64,000 nucleotides of DNA, taken from NCBI GenBank assembly GCA_023565505.1, contig JAIMBI010000013.1, positions 1 through 64,000 on the forward strand, given 5' to 3'. How positions within the stretch are numbered: position 1 is the first letter of the stretch; every line of letters starts with the position of its first letter. Origin of the DNA: Actinomycetes bacterium. GTDB lineage: Bacteria; Bacillota; Sulfobacillia; Sulfobacillales; JAIMBI01. The translations under genes and the position numbers were made by a program. Under the pieces are notes generated by a model that ran no database searches, had not been told where the DNA came from, and worked only from the letters and a program-made list of their open reading frames with translations. This document shows, in pieces, positions 52,233 through 61,536 of this stretch.

Positions 52233-53452
52233 TGGCCTGGGGATCGGCCGCCGCCGTGGCCCTGTTCCTGGCCTTGTACGCCGCCATGGTGCGGGAGTGG
52301 GTGCACCGGGCCCTGGCGGCGCTCGCGGCGGCCACCCTGGCGGTCGCCGGCGGCCTCATCACCCCGCGGGAGGCCCTGGCGGCGGTGGACTGGAACACGC
52401 TCGTGCTGTTGTTCGGCCTCATGCTGCTGGCCGGGGCGGTGGACGAGGCGGGCTGGTTCCGGCGCTTCGGCGACTGGGCCCGCCGTCGGGCGGGCGCGTC
52501 GCCGCGCCGCCTCCTGGTGCTGTTCGCCCTGGTGGCGGCGGGAGCGTCCGCGGTGCTGCCCAACCTCGCCGTGGTCCTGGTGCTGGCGCCGCCGCTCGTG
52601 TCGGCGGTGGAGGCCCTGGGCGCGGATCCCGTCCCGCCGCTCGTCGCCCTCACTACGGCGGCCAACTTCGGAGGCATGGCCACCCTGGTGGGGGATCCGC
52701 CCAACGTGCTCATCGGGTCGGCAGCCCACTTGTCGTTCGAGGCGTTCCTGGTCGCCTTGGGGCCTCCGGCGGCTCTCGCGGTGGCCGTGGCGCTGCTGTG
52801 GACCACGCGCGCCCTGCCCGCGCGGGGGGCGGCTGCCGCGGTGCCGCCGTCGCCGCCGGCCCGCCGCCCGGCCGTCCTGCTCGTGCTGCTCCTCACCGTG
52901 GCGGGGTTCCTGGCCGCGCCCCGCATCGGGTGGCCCGTGGGGCTCGTGGGCCTGGCGGGAGGCGTGACCGCGGCGCTTCTCGGCGGCCGCGAAGCGGAGC
53001 GGGTCCTCGCGGGCGTGGATTGGGGCACCATCCTGTTTCTGGGCGGACTCTTCGTCGTCGTGGGCGCCCTGGAGCACCAGGGGGTCATCGCCGCCTTGGC
53101 CTCCCGGGTCGGGCCGTACACCCGCGCCGCGGCCTTCGTGCCCCTGGTGCTGGCGGGATCCGCAGTGGTCTCGGCGTTGCTCGACAACGTGCCGCTGGTG
53201 GCCGCGGCCATCCCGGTGCTCGGGGCGGCGGCCGGCTCCGGCGCGGCCCCGTGGTGGGCGCTGGCGGCCGGCGCGGGCATCGGCGGCAACGCGACCCTGG
53301 TGGGGTCGTCGGCCAACATCGTGGCGGCCTCCGTGGCCGCCGAGCGGGGGTTTTCGCTGAGCTTCGGCACGTACTGGCGGCACGCCCGCGGCGTGAGCGT
53401 CGCGGCGCTGGGTCTGGCCGGACTGTGGCTGGTCGTCACCCAGGGGGGATGA
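52232..53452 (+). CDS. ArsB/NhaD (SLC13-type) ion transporter family membrane protein
   Basis: 406 residues with about 11-12 helices in two inverted halves. Motifs include ITPREALAAVDWNTLVLLFGLMLLAGAVDEAG, TTAANFGGMATLVGDPPNVLIGSAA (the conserved GDPPN motif of the ArsB/NhaD group) and, in the second half, ALLDNVPLVAAAIPV and GIGGNATLVGSSANIVAA. It moves an anion or Na+/H+; citrate, arsenite and sulfate are all possible. ATG with GGGGAGGG upstream. In Bacillus this slot between prmC and tsaC holds spoIIR, which is not here. Confidence 0.87.
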   Translation: MAWGSAAAVALFLALYAAMVREWVHRALAALAAATLAVAGGLITPREALAAVDWNTLVLLFGLMLLAGAVDEAGWFRRFGDWARRRAGASPRRLLVLFALVAAGASAVLPNLAVVLVLAPPLVSAVEALGADPVPPLVALTTAANFGGMATLVGDPPNVLIGSAAHLSFEAFLVALGPPAALAVAVALLWTTRALPARGAAAAVPPSPPARRPAVLLVLLLTVAGFLAAPRIGWPVGLVGLAGGVTAALLGGREAERVLAGVDWGTILFLGGLFVVVGALEHQGVIAALASRVGPYTRAAAFVPLVLAGSAVVSALLDNVPLVAAAIPVLGAAAGSGAAPWWALAAGAGIGGNATLVGSSANIVAASVAAERGFSLSFGTYWRHARGVSVAALGLAGLWLVVTQGG

Positions 53453-53491
53453 GGCACGGAAGAGGCACGGGTTGAGCCAGCGGAGCCGGAG

Positions 53492-54454
53492 GTGGTGCGG
53501 CGGGCCGGTCGGCTCCTCCGGTCGGGCGGTCTGGTGGCGTTTCCCACGGAGACGGTGTACGGTCTCGGCGCCAACGCGCTGGACGCGGCGGCTGCGGCCC
53601 GCATCTTCGCCGCCAAGGGCCGCCCGGCCGACAATCCGCTCATCGTCCACGTGGCGGACGGAGAGGAGGCCGCGGCGCTGTCTTTGGCGTGGCCCGCGGC
53701 GGCCGTGCGGCTGGTGCGGGCCTTCTGGCCGGGGCCGCTCACCCTGGTGGTGCCGGCCTCGCCCGTGGTCCCCGCCGTGGTGCGGGCGGGCCTGCCCACC
53801 GTGGCGGTCCGGTGTCCCGCCCATCCGGTGGCCCGGGCCCTGCTGCGGGCGGCCCGGGTGCCGGTGGCCGCCCCGTCGGCCAACCGGTCCGGCCGACCGA
53901 GTCCCACCACGGCCCGGGCCGTGGCCGAGGACCTGGACGGCCGGGTGGACCTGGTGGTCGACGGAGGATCCGCGGGAATCGGGGTGGAATCCACGGTGGT
54001 GGACGTGTCGGTGTCCCCGGCCGTGCTGCTCCGGCCGGGTGGCCTGCCGCGGGAGGACATCGAGGCGGTCGTGGGACCGCTCGTCGAGCCGACCCCCGGG
54101 GGGCCGGCCCGCTCGCCGGGCATGAAGTACCGCCACTACGCACCGGACCGGCCGGTGGTGTGGCTGCGGCGGTCGCCCGCGGAGGCGGCCGCCGTGGTGC
54201 GCGCGCGCTGCGACCCCGCCGCCACGGGCGTGCTGGCGCCCACGGCGGTGCTCGCCGCGCTGCCGGAGTACGTCCACGCCGTCGACCTGGGTCCCTCGGC
54301 GGAGACGGCCGCCCAGCGCCTGTTCGAGGGCCTGCGGCGGCTCGACCGGATCCCGGCGGTGCGGGTCATCGTGGCAGTCTGGGACTCCGACCGCGGCCTC
54401 GGGCTGGCCATCGGCAACCGGCTGGCCAAGGCGGCCGGGGAGGTGTGGACGTGA
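53492..54454 (+). CDS. tsaC: threonylcarbamoyl-AMP synthase TsaC/Sua5
   Basis: This enzyme makes threonylcarbamoyl-AMP for the t6A37 modification of tRNAs reading ANN codons. The 320 residues have the YrdC domain (GGLVAFPTETVYGLGANALD, KGRPADNPLIVHV, RCPAHPVARALLRAA, APSANRSGRPSPTTA) plus the C-terminal Sua5 domain after MKYRHYAPDRPVVWL. GTG 53492 with CGGAG 6 bases upstream is the only usable start after the previous stop. GTGA overlap with the phosphatase gene. Confidence 0.94.
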   Translation: MVRRAGRLLRSGGLVAFPTETVYGLGANALDAAAAARIFAAKGRPADNPLIVHVADGEEAAALSLAWPAAAVRLVRAFWPGPLTLVVPASPVVPAVVRAGLPTVAVRCPAHPVARALLRAARVPVAAPSANRSGRPSPTTARAVAEDLDGRVDLVVDGGSAGIGVESTVVDVSVSPAVLLRPGGLPREDIEAVVGPLVEPTPGGPARSPGMKYRHYAPDRPVVWLRRSPAEAAAVVRARCDPAATGVLAPTAVLAALPEYVHAVDLGPSAETAAQRLFEGLRRLDRIPAVRVIVAVWDSDRGLGLAIGNRLAKAAGEVWT

Positions 54455-54981
54455 AGGGGGATCGCGCCCCCGTCCTGTTCGTGTGCACCGGCAACACGTG
54501 CCGCAGTCCGTTGGCGGCGGCGCTGTGGACCCAGGTGGCCCCGGATTGGCCGGTGCTCTCCGCGGGCACCGACGCATGGCCCGGAGCCCCGGCGGCGGAC
54601 GAGGCCCAGGAGGTGGCGCGCGAGTACGGCGCGGACCTGTCCGGCCACCGCGCGCGGCGCGTCAGGGACGTCACCGAGCCGGTGGGGCACGTGTTCACGA
54701 TGACCCGGGCCCAGAAGCAGGCCGTGCTGGCCGAGCGCCCGGACTGGGCCGACCGGGTCTTCGTGTTGACGGAGGCGGCAGGCGAGGAGGGGGACATCCC
54801 GGATCCGTTCGGGGCCTCCGTGGCCGTGTACCGGGCCCTCGCCGAGCGGTTGGTGAACCTGGAGCGCAAGGTGTTCGAGCGCCTGGCGCGGGAGGCCGAA
54901 GGGCCCGAGGCATCCTCGGGGGAGGACGGTGCGCCGGATGGGGCGGCGCCCCCCGAGGGCGGTCAGAACGAGGAGGCGTGA
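54451..54981 (+). CDS. low-molecular-weight protein-tyrosine/arginine phosphatase
   Basis: 176 residues with the LMW-PTP fold: VLFVCTGNTCRSPLAAAL holds the CX5R loop (Cys and Arg plus Thr after the Asn, as in the protein-arginine phosphatase YwlE type), HRARRVRDV, and the general acid in DIPDPFG. A 25-residue acidic tail is extra. The place between tsaC and rpiB is that of ywlE in Bacillus, which favours phospho-arginine removal from heat-shock regulators. Confidence 0.9.
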   Translation: MKGDRAPVLFVCTGNTCRSPLAAALWTQVAPDWPVLSAGTDAWPGAPAADEAQEVAREYGADLSGHRARRVRDVTEPVGHVFTMTRAQKQAVLAERPDWADRVFVLTEAAGEEGDIPDPFGASVAVYRALAERLVNLERKVFERLAREAEGPEASSGEDGAPDGAAPPEGGQNEEA

Positions 54982-54987
54982 CGAGGG

Positions 54988-55431
54988 ATGCGGATCGCGG
55001 TGGGGTGCGACCATGCCGGACTGTCCTTGAAGGAGCCGGTGGTCGCGTGGCTCGTGGAGCGGGGGTACGACGTGCACGACGTGGGGACCTTCGACACGGA
55101 GTCCTGCGACTATCCGGACTATGCGCTCAAGGTGGCGCACGCCGTCGCCGGTGCCGAGGCGGAGTTCGGGCTGTTGTTCTGCGGGTCGGGGATCGGGATG
55201 GCGATCACCGCCAACAAGGTGCCGGGCATCCGCGCCGCCAACTGCCACGACGTGGTGGCCGCCCGGCTGGCGCGCCAGCACAACGACGCCAACGTCCTGA
55301 CCCTGGGCGGGCGGTTCGTCGCGCCGGAGCTGGCGATCGAGGTGATTCAGACGTTCCTCGCGACGCCCTTCGAGGGGGGGCGCCACGTCGCGCGGATCGA
55401 GAAGATCCGGGACGCGGAGGGTCGGCACTGA
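54988..55431 (+). CDS. rpiB: ribose-5-phosphate isomerase B
   Basis: 147 residues: MRIAVGCDHAGLSLKEPVVAWL, the Cys base in LLFCGSGIGMAITANKVPGIRAA, and HNDANVLTLGGR. Interconverts ribose 5-phosphate and ribulose 5-phosphate in the pentose phosphate pathway. Six bases after the phosphatase gene; ends the operon before a strong hairpin. Confidence 0.96.
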   Translation: MRIAVGCDHAGLSLKEPVVAWLVERGYDVHDVGTFDTESCDYPDYALKVAHAVAGAEAEFGLLFCGSGIGMAITANKVPGIRAANCHDVVAARLARQHNDANVLTLGGRFVAPELAIEVIQTFLATPFEGGRHVARIEKIRDAEGRH

Positions 55432-55447
55432 GAGCCGAGGACACGGG

Positions 55448-55479
55448 GCGGGGCCGCCGGCAGAGGCCGGCGGCCCCGC
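55448..55479. terminator. strong bidirectional terminator between rpiB and ftsX
   Basis: A perfect 14-bp GC stem (55448-55461 with 55466-55479) closed by an AGAG tetraloop, between convergent genes. Confidence 0.8.
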
Positions 55480-55516
55480 GGGTCTGGTCGGGAGCGCGGG
55501 CGCCGCCCGCGGGCCT

Positions 55517-56413
55517 TCAGGCCGCGTCGGGGCGGTCGGCCCAAGGCCGGATGGCGGCGAGGGCGCCCAGGAGGGCGCAGCCCAGCCCGATGCCCACCGT
55601 CGCCCCCGCGGCCCGGATGAGGACGCCAGCGCCGAACTGCCAAGGGAGAAACGGCAGGAGCCGGGAGAGGGTCGTCCCCAACGCCGCGCCGCCGCCCAGC
55701 AGGAGCGCTCCGGCCGCCAGCCCGCCGACGCCGCCGAGCAAGAGGCTCTCCAGCAGGAATGGCAGGGCCACGAAGAGCGGTCCGGCCCCGAGCCAGCGTA
55801 GGGTGGCCATCTCGTGGCGCCGGGCCCACAGGCTGAGCCGGGTGACGTGGGCCACGACCACGGTCGCGACCGCCAACGCCGCCGCGATGAGGGCCCAGCC
55901 GGCCCCCTGGGCCACGCGGATCAACGCCTGAAGGCGGCGCAGGACGGCGGCGCTGTCCTGCACCCACTCGACGCCCGGCAGGCGGCGGGCCGCCTCGGCC
56001 ACGGCGGGCCCGCGATCGGGCCGGACGGTGACGGCCAGGTAGGGGTCGAAGGGGTTATGTCCGTCCAACTGGCGCAGGATGGGTGCGTCGGGCCCCAGCA
56101 CGGCGCGCATCTGGACCAGGGCGGTGCCGGCGTCGACGTAGCGCACCGCGGCCACCCCGGGCACCCGGGCCAGGTCGGCCTCCGCCGCGGCGACGGCGGT
56201 GGGCGGCGTCGACGGTCGGAGGTAGGCGGTGATCTCGGCCCGGGAACGGGCCAGTGCGGCCACGGCCGCGAGATTGGCGCGGCCGACGAGCGCGCCGCCC
56301 ACCAGGGCCAACACGAGCCCGAGCGCAAGCACCGAGCCGGTGTACAGCCGGCGGTTCAGCCAGAGGGTGGCCGTGGCCTGGCGGAGGAACGCCCGGAGCG
56401 CGTCGGCGGTCAT
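55517..56413 (-). CDS. ftsX: cell division protein FtsX
   Basis: 298 residues: short cytoplasmic N-terminus, TM1 (about 23-45), an extracellular domain (about 50-170, with LRPSTPPTAVAAAEADLARVPGVAAVRYV), then three helices around 175-285. FtsX is the permease half of FtsEX, which passes an ATP-driven signal to a cell-wall hydrolase or its activator outside. ATG lies 4 bases after the ftsE stop. Confidence 0.9.
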   Translation of the reverse strand: MTADALRAFLRQATATLWLNRRLYTGSVLALGLVLALVGGALVGRANLAAVAALARSRAEITAYLRPSTPPTAVAAAEADLARVPGVAAVRYVDAGTALVQMRAVLGPDAPILRQLDGHNPFDPYLAVTVRPDRGPAVAEAARRLPGVEWVQDSAAVLRRLQALIRVAQGAGWALIAAALAVATVVVAHVTRLSLWARRHEMATLRWLGAGPLFVALPFLLESLLLGGVGGLAAGALLLGGGAALGTTLSRLLPFLPWQFGAGVLIRAAGATVGIGLGCALLGALAAIRPWADRPDAA

Positions 56414-56417
56414 GGCG

Positions 56418-57134
<717 letters not shown>

Positions 57135-57183
57135 GTTTCACCCCGTCCTTTCACCCCGGCTAGCCTCTTGGCCGACGCGTCGC

Positions 57184-58311
57184 CTAACCGGCGGGCGACT
57201 CGACGGTGACCGTGAGCTGTCCCGGTTGCGCGGCGACGCCCGTGATGGTCAGGCCGGCGAGGACCGGCGCCAGGTCGACGCGGAGCGCCCCGGCGTCGGG
57301 GCCGAGCAGGTCCGGCGGCACCACGAGCCCGGCGAACCGGACCGTCTCGAAGCGGAACGCGACGGCCGTCGGCCCGGCGATCGCGAAGCGGCCCGTGATG
57401 GCCAGGTCGCCGGCGGGGACCCGGAGGACGTCCCCGTCCGGCCCGAACGTGAACGTCAGCCCGTCGAGGCCGGGCGTCGCGGCCAGCCATTGGTCGAGCC
57501 CGGTCTCCGGGACGGTCACCCTCAGCGGTCCGCCCGGCCCGCCCGCCACGGTGGCCGGGAACGTGGCCGGTGCCGCGGCCAGGGCGTCGTCGAAGGCGGC
57601 CTGCCACGCGGCCAGACTCGGCGTGAAGAAGGCCTTCCAGGTGGTCTCCACGCGGGTCAGGGTGGCCTCGTCGGACGCCGCCTCGCTGCCCAGCGCGGCC
57701 AGCGTCGCCTGAAGCGCCGCGGTCTGTCGGCCCAGGGAGCCGCTCACGGCCGCCAGGCGGCGCTCCTGCCGACGGAGGCTTGCGGTCACGTCGGCCTCGC
57801 GGCGGACCAGGGTCGCCAGATCCGCCCGGTCTCGTTCGAGGGACCGGAGCCGGCCGTCCAGACGGTGGAGCGTCGCCGCCACCGCGTCTGCCCGGTGCAG
57901 GAAGCCGGGCCAGCTTTGCGCCGACAGCAGGACGCCGAGGAAGGAGGTCGCACCCAGGAACTCCACCGTGCGGAGCAGCACGGTGGCCCGGGCGATGTCC
58001 CGCCGGCGGGCGTCGCCGAGGGCGGTCAGGCGCCCCCGGACGGCGGCCAGGGCCGCCTGCTGGCGGGCCAGCCGGTCCGCGACCCGGCGCCGGGCGGCCT
58101 CGGTCCGGGCCAGGGCGGCCTCTTCGGCCCACAAGCGGCTCAGGGCCGCGCGTTGGTCGGTTTGAAGCCGGTCCAGGGCCTGGGCCGCCGCCTGCCACGC
58201 GGCGGCGTACGACGCCCAGGACGGTGCGGACGCCGGCTGGGCGGCGGCCGGGGCGCCGCCCAGGGCGACGAGGGCCAGGACGCTAAGACCGGCCGCGTAC
58301 CACCGGCGCAA
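57184..58311 (-). CDS. exported coiled-coil protein linked to FtsEX
   Basis: 375 residues. A signal peptide (YAAGLSVLALVALGGAPAAA, cut near 25) precedes a long coiled coil (about 30-215, heptad-rich LDRLQTDQRAALSRLWAEEAALA and LRSLERDRADLATLVRREA). It leads to a C-terminal beta-rich domain that I do not recognise (about 230-375). The coiled coil resembles CwlO/PcsB/EnvC partners of FtsEX, but no NlpC/P60, CHAP or M23 peptidase motif is present. TTG 58311 has AGGAGGTGG 6 bases upstream. First gene of the operon ahead of ftsE-ftsX. Confidence 0.75.
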   Translation of the reverse strand: MRRWYAAGLSVLALVALGGAPAAAQPASAPSWASYAAAWQAAAQALDRLQTDQRAALSRLWAEEAALARTEAARRRVADRLARQQAALAAVRGRLTALGDARRRDIARATVLLRTVEFLGATSFLGVLLSAQSWPGFLHRADAVAATLHRLDGRLRSLERDRADLATLVRREADVTASLRRQERRLAAVSGSLGRQTAALQATLAALGSEAASDEATLTRVETTWKAFFTPSLAAWQAAFDDALAAAPATFPATVAGGPGGPLRVTVPETGLDQWLAATPGLDGLTFTFGPDGDVLRVPAGDLAITGRFAIAGPTAVAFRFETVRFAGLVVPPDLLGPDAGALRVDLAPVLAGLTITGVAAQPGQLTVTVESPAG

Positions 58312-58487
58312 GGACGGCCACCTCCTCCGGGGATCGCGACGGCGGCGGGGAGAGCCGTCCCCGTCCGCCCGGGGAGCCGGCCCCTTCCCGACGGCCGTCG
58401 TCGGCACGTCGACGCACGTATTCGACAAGGCCGAGCCGTCTTCCTGGATGGATCTGTCGGGCGGATGCGACAGGCGCCGCGTATGCG

Positions 58488-58524
58488 AAAAAGGAAGCCG
58501 GCCCGCGCGTCTTCGGGGGCCGGC
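58488..58524 (-). terminator. intrinsic terminator reading toward the FtsEX operon
   Basis: On the minus strand the stem GCCGGCCC/GGGCCGGC (58524-58517 with 58504-58497, 12-base loop) is followed by TTCCTTTTT (58496-58488). It would stop transcripts arriving from the decayed transposon. Confidence 0.65.
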
Positions 58525-58588
58525 GAGGGGTAGGCATCTGCTGCGTGTCAAATGGATAACCCAGGAAGTTGACGGCAATTTATCTGCA

Positions 58589-58610
58589 CTACATGAATGC
58601 TCTACATGAA
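58589..58610 (+). repeat. 9-base direct repeat at the left end of the IS607-type remnant
   Basis: CTACATGAA occurs at 58589-58597 and again at 58602-58610, 13 bases apart; the second copy contains the old tnpA ATG. Such subterminal repeats could be recombinase-binding sites. Confidence 0.5.
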
Positions 58611-59169
58611 ACTGTCTGACTGGGCGCGTGCCAACGGGATCTCCTACCAAGACGGCGAAGAAGGGCCAACTACCCGTTCCAGCGCGCCAGCTGCCGTCGG
58701 GCGCCATCCTGGTCGAGGGGCCCGCGCGACAGGAGGCGGGAGTCGTGTTGTACGCGTGGGTGTCGTCGGCGGACCAGCGGGCTGATCTCGATTGGCCAGT
58801 GGCGCGTCTCGCCGCGTTCGCGGCCGAACGGGGCCTCCGGGTTGCCCAGGTAGTCGCCGAGGTCGGGAGCGGCCTGAACGGCCACCGGAAGGGACTTCTG
58901 GCCGTTTTGCGCTCGCCCGAGTAAGGCGCCCGCGTCGTCGAACACCGGGACCGCCTGGCGCGGTTCGGGACGGAGTACATTGAGGCGCGCAGGCCGCCTC
59001 GGGGTGCCGCCTCCTCGTGATGGAGCCCGATAAGGTGCGTGAGGATCTCGTGCCGGACATGGTCGACATGCTAACCAGTTTCTGCGCCCGACTGTACGGA
59101 CGCCGCTCCGCCCGGCGTCGGGCGGAGCGGGCCCTCCGCTGCGCCCAAGAGGAGGCCCCCGCCGCATGA
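58606..59169 (+). pseudogene. IS607 serine recombinase TnpA, broken
   Basis: The pieces, read in order, match one IS607 recombinase. MKLSDWARANGISY (merR-like N-terminus, from 58606) continues after a frameshift near 58650 with KKGQLPVPARQLPSGAILV, then VLYAWVSSADQRADLDWPVARLAAF and VGSGLNGHRKGLLAVLRSPE. A TAA at 58922 interrupts; VVEHRDRLARFGTEYIEA follows in the same frame. After another shift near 59010 come LVPDMVDMLTSFCARLYGRRSARRRAERAL and a stop. The catalytic ARVSS region reads AWVSS. One nonsense and at least two frameshifts make it inactive. Confidence 0.85.
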
Positions 59170-59984
59170 AGACCCATCAAGCGCGTTCCGTCTCGCCCTG
59201 GATCCGTCGCTCCGGGTGGAGCGGGCCCTGGCCTCGCATGTGGGGGCGCCGCGCTTCGCCTTCAAATGGGGCTTGGCGCTGGTCAAGGAGCGCCTGGACG
59301 CCCGCCGGCGGGGCGAAGCCGTGGAGGTCCCTGGACCTTGCCTGCGTTGCGCAAAGAGTGGAACCGGGCCAAGGCGGCTGCGGCCCCATGGTGGCGGGAG
59401 AACTCGACGGAGGCCTACTCCTCTGGGCTTGCAAGCCTCGCGGAGGCCCTCCGGAACCGGTCCGACAGCCAGAAGGGGCGGCGTAATGATCCGGGCAGGG
59501 CGACGTGGCTCTGGTCGACCACCCGGATGGCGCCGGTCGTGAAGCCACCGACTCCCGTGCGGAACCGGCGGCTGGCCCGGGCGGCGGCGGACGCCGCGAT
59601 GGCGGAGATCCGCCGCCAGCTGGCTTACAAGACCGTCTGGTCCGGCTCCCGCCGCGTCGAGGCGGACCCGTTGTACCCGAGCAGCAAGCGGTGCTCCCGC
59701 TGCGGGGCAGCGAAGTCCGCCCTGCCGCTCTGGGGGAGCGGACGTTCCGATACGCCGCCGGCGGCCTGGTCCTGGACCGTGACGCGAACGCGGCGCGTAA
59801 CGTCGTGGCCCTTGCGGCCGCCGTCACCGGGAATGGCCCGGAGACGCAAAACGCCCGCGGACGGGATGTAAGCCCCCCGGCCGGCGGGCGGAGGAAGCGG
59901 GAAGCCGGCGGGGCCTCCGCCCGGAAGACCGGCGCCTCCATGCGGCAACGGATGGATGCTGGGAAGAGATTTCTATATTCCTAG
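59166..59984 (+). pseudogene. TnpB (RuvC-like, RNA-guided nuclease family), broken
   Basis: Fragments in three frames match TnpB. FRLALDPSLRVERALASHVGAPRFAFKWGLALVKERLD is the N-terminus; TLPALRKEWNRAKAAAAPWWRENSTEAYSSGLASLAEALRN and, much later, NRRLARAAADAAMAEIRRQLAYKTVW follow. Then come YPSSKRCSRCG (first zinc pair) and GGLVLDRDANAARNVVALAAA. The middle ~150 residues with the RuvC Asp and Glu are deleted, and the second zinc pair is lost (FRYAAGG in place of FRCxxCG). No working nuclease is encoded. Confidence 0.85.
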
Positions 59985-60085
59985 CAACGGGCGCAGGGGA
60001 GCGTCGCGTCCCCGCGGCCGGCCCGCCGACACGCCCGGGTCGGGGCGTAACGGCCGGCATCCAGGATCCGCCGGCGGCGCGGCTA

Positions 60086-60114
60086 TTGTGGTCATCCTGG
60101 GGCTTGGCTATAAT
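60086..60114 (+). promoter_or_regulatory. promoter of the atp operon
   Basis: TTGTGG (60086-60091), 17-base spacer, consensus TATAAT (60109-60114). Transcription should begin near 60121, leaving a leader of about 118 bases. Confidence 0.82.
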
Positions 60115-60190
60115 GGTTCGGGACTGCGGCCCGAAGGCCGTAAGCCATCACCATCGCTGAACCGAGGGCCCACCGTCGTCCTTGCCGAGG

Positions 60191-60208
60191 ACCCCGATGG
60201 GGTTTTTT
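60191..60208 (+). terminator. terminator-like hairpin in the atp leader (possible attenuator)
   Basis: ACCCC-GAT-GGGGT (60191-60203) is followed by a T-run to 60208, inside the leader and 31 bases before the first gene. A competing stem GTCCT/AGGAC (60178-60192 region) overlaps its 5' edge. Confidence 0.55.
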
Positions 60209-60238
60209 GTGCGGGCGGCGCGGTGAAAGGAGTCCGCC

Positions 60239-60451
60239 GTGGCGAAGGATAGCGGCGAGAACAAGCTGGCCCGCTGGGGACGCGCCGCATCGGCCGGCGG
60301 TCAGATGGTGATGGTGTTCCTGATGGCGTTCTTCGGCGGCCGATGGGCCGACAGCGCCTGGCACACGGAGCCTGTTTTCACCGTCGTCGGCATTTTCGTC
60401 GGGTTCGGGGTGGGATTGCTGTCCGCCTACCGCACCATGAGCCGTCCATGA
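60239..60451 (+). CDS. AtpZ/AtpI family small membrane protein
   Basis: 70 residues with two helices (AASAGGQMVMVFLMAFFGGRWAD and FTVVGIFVGFGVGLLSAYRTM), matching the AtpZ/AtpI type, which helps c-ring assembly or Mg/Ca transport for ATP synthase. GTG start behind AAAGGAG. ATGA overlap with the next gene. Confidence 0.8.
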   Translation: MAKDSGENKLARWGRAASAGGQMVMVFLMAFFGGRWADSAWHTEPVFTVVGIFVGFGVGLLSAYRTMSRP

Positions 60452-60855
60452 CACGGTTCGAGGCGGCCACGAGGACGGCGCACGCGGTCACCTACGCCGT
60501 CGGGGCCCTCGCCCTCGCCGCCACGCTGGTCCCGGCGTGGCGCGTGGTCGCCCTGGACGGGATGGTGGGGCTCCTGGTGGGCCTCCTCAACCTGAGGATG
60601 CTGGCCTCGGCGCTTCGGCGGGGCCTCCGCCTGGGCGGCGGCCGGGGCAAGGCGGCCCTCTCGGTGTCGGGGGTGATCCGGCTGACGGCGGTCCTGGCCC
60701 TCCTGGCCTGGGTGCTCTCGCGGCATCCGGCGGCGGCCGGGGCGTGGTGGCTCGTGGCCGGGGTGTTCCTGCCCGAGGTCGTGTGGACGGCCCGCATGGT
60801 CCGGGGCCGGGAGCCGTACGACGTCGGCGCGGGCGAGAAAGGGGATTCGGCGTGA
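60448..60855 (+). CDS. ATP synthase subunit I-like membrane protein
   Basis: 135 residues, four hydrophobic helices, with a loop GLLVGLLNLRMLASALRRGL resembling AtpI of Bacillus-type operons. AtpI helps c-ring assembly. Sequence conservation is low in this family; the place between the AtpZ-like gene and atpB is the main argument. Stop overlaps the atpB start (GTGA). Confidence 0.7.
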   Translation: MTRFEAATRTAHAVTYAVGALALAATLVPAWRVVALDGMVGLLVGLLNLRMLASALRRGLRLGGGRGKAALSVSGVIRLTAVLALLAWVLSRHPAAAGAWWLVAGVFLPEVVWTARMVRGREPYDVGAGEKGDSA

Positions 60856-61517
60856 CCTTCCAGCTGACCGCCATCGACTGGTCGCTCTTCGCGTACGTGT
60901 GGATCAGCGTCGTCCTGACCGGCGTCATCCTCTATCTGCTGTCCCGCAGGGTTTCCGCCGGCGTGCCGACCATCGGTCAGAGCCTGCTCGAGGTCGTGTT
61001 CGACTTCATCGGCGGACTGGCGCGCAGTTCGATGGCGATCGACCAGGACCCCTTCTTCCTCCAACTCCTCGTCACGCTGTTCCTGTTCCTGCTGGTGGCG
61101 AACTTCCAGGGCATGATCCCGGGACTGCACTCGCCCACGGCGAACCTCAACGTCACCCTGGCGATGGCGCTGGGCGTGTTCGTCCTCACGTGGGTGTACG
61201 GGTTCGCCCACCGGGGGATCCGGTACTTCGAGCACTGGCTCCATCCCGGCGGGGGCATCGGGGTCGCCATGAGCCTCATCAACGTGATCGAGGACTTCTC
61301 GAAGCCGCTGACGCTCGCCTTCCGGTTGTTCGGCAACATCCTGGTGGGCGAGATTTTTATGGGGATCATCGCTGGCTTCGGGATCTACTTCTTCACCGGC
61401 GGATTCTTGGCGGCGCTGTTCTGGTGGGGATTCACAGCGTTCGTCAACGTGGTCCAGGCCTTCATCTTCATGATCCTCACCCTGTCCTACGTGGCCCAGA
61501 CTCAGGCCGAACATTAA
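60852..61517 (+). CDS. atpB: F1Fo-ATP synthase subunit a
   Basis: 221 residues, five or six helices. The essential Arg lies in [16 protein letters not shown], facing the c-ring Glu, and [18 protein letters not shown] is the family C-terminal helix. It forms the proton half-channels with the c-ring. GTG start. Confidence 0.94.
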   Translation: MTFQLTAIDWSLFAYVWISVVLTGVILYLLSRRVSAGVPTIGQSLLEVVFDFIGGLARSSMAIDQDPFFLQLLVTLFLFLLVANFQGMIPGLHSPTANLNVTLAMALGVFVLTWVYGFAHRGIRYFEHWLHPGGGIGVAMSLINVIEDFSKPLTLAFRLFGNILVGEIFMGIIAGFGIYFFTGGFLAALFWWGFTAFVNVVQAFIFMILTLSYVAQTQAEH

Positions 61518-61536
61518 CGGGAGGTGCCTCTCAGCA

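Larger units (their letters stand above)
58560..59990 (+). mobile_element. decayed IS607-type element (tnpA-tnpB)
   Basis: A serine-recombinase tnpA and a tnpB follow each other with an ATGA overlap, the IS607 layout, in the gap between the FtsEX operon and the atp operon. Both are broken. Left flank DNA (58540-58605) is AT-rich with a 9-base direct repeat. Exact ends cannot be set by eye. Confidence 0.8.
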
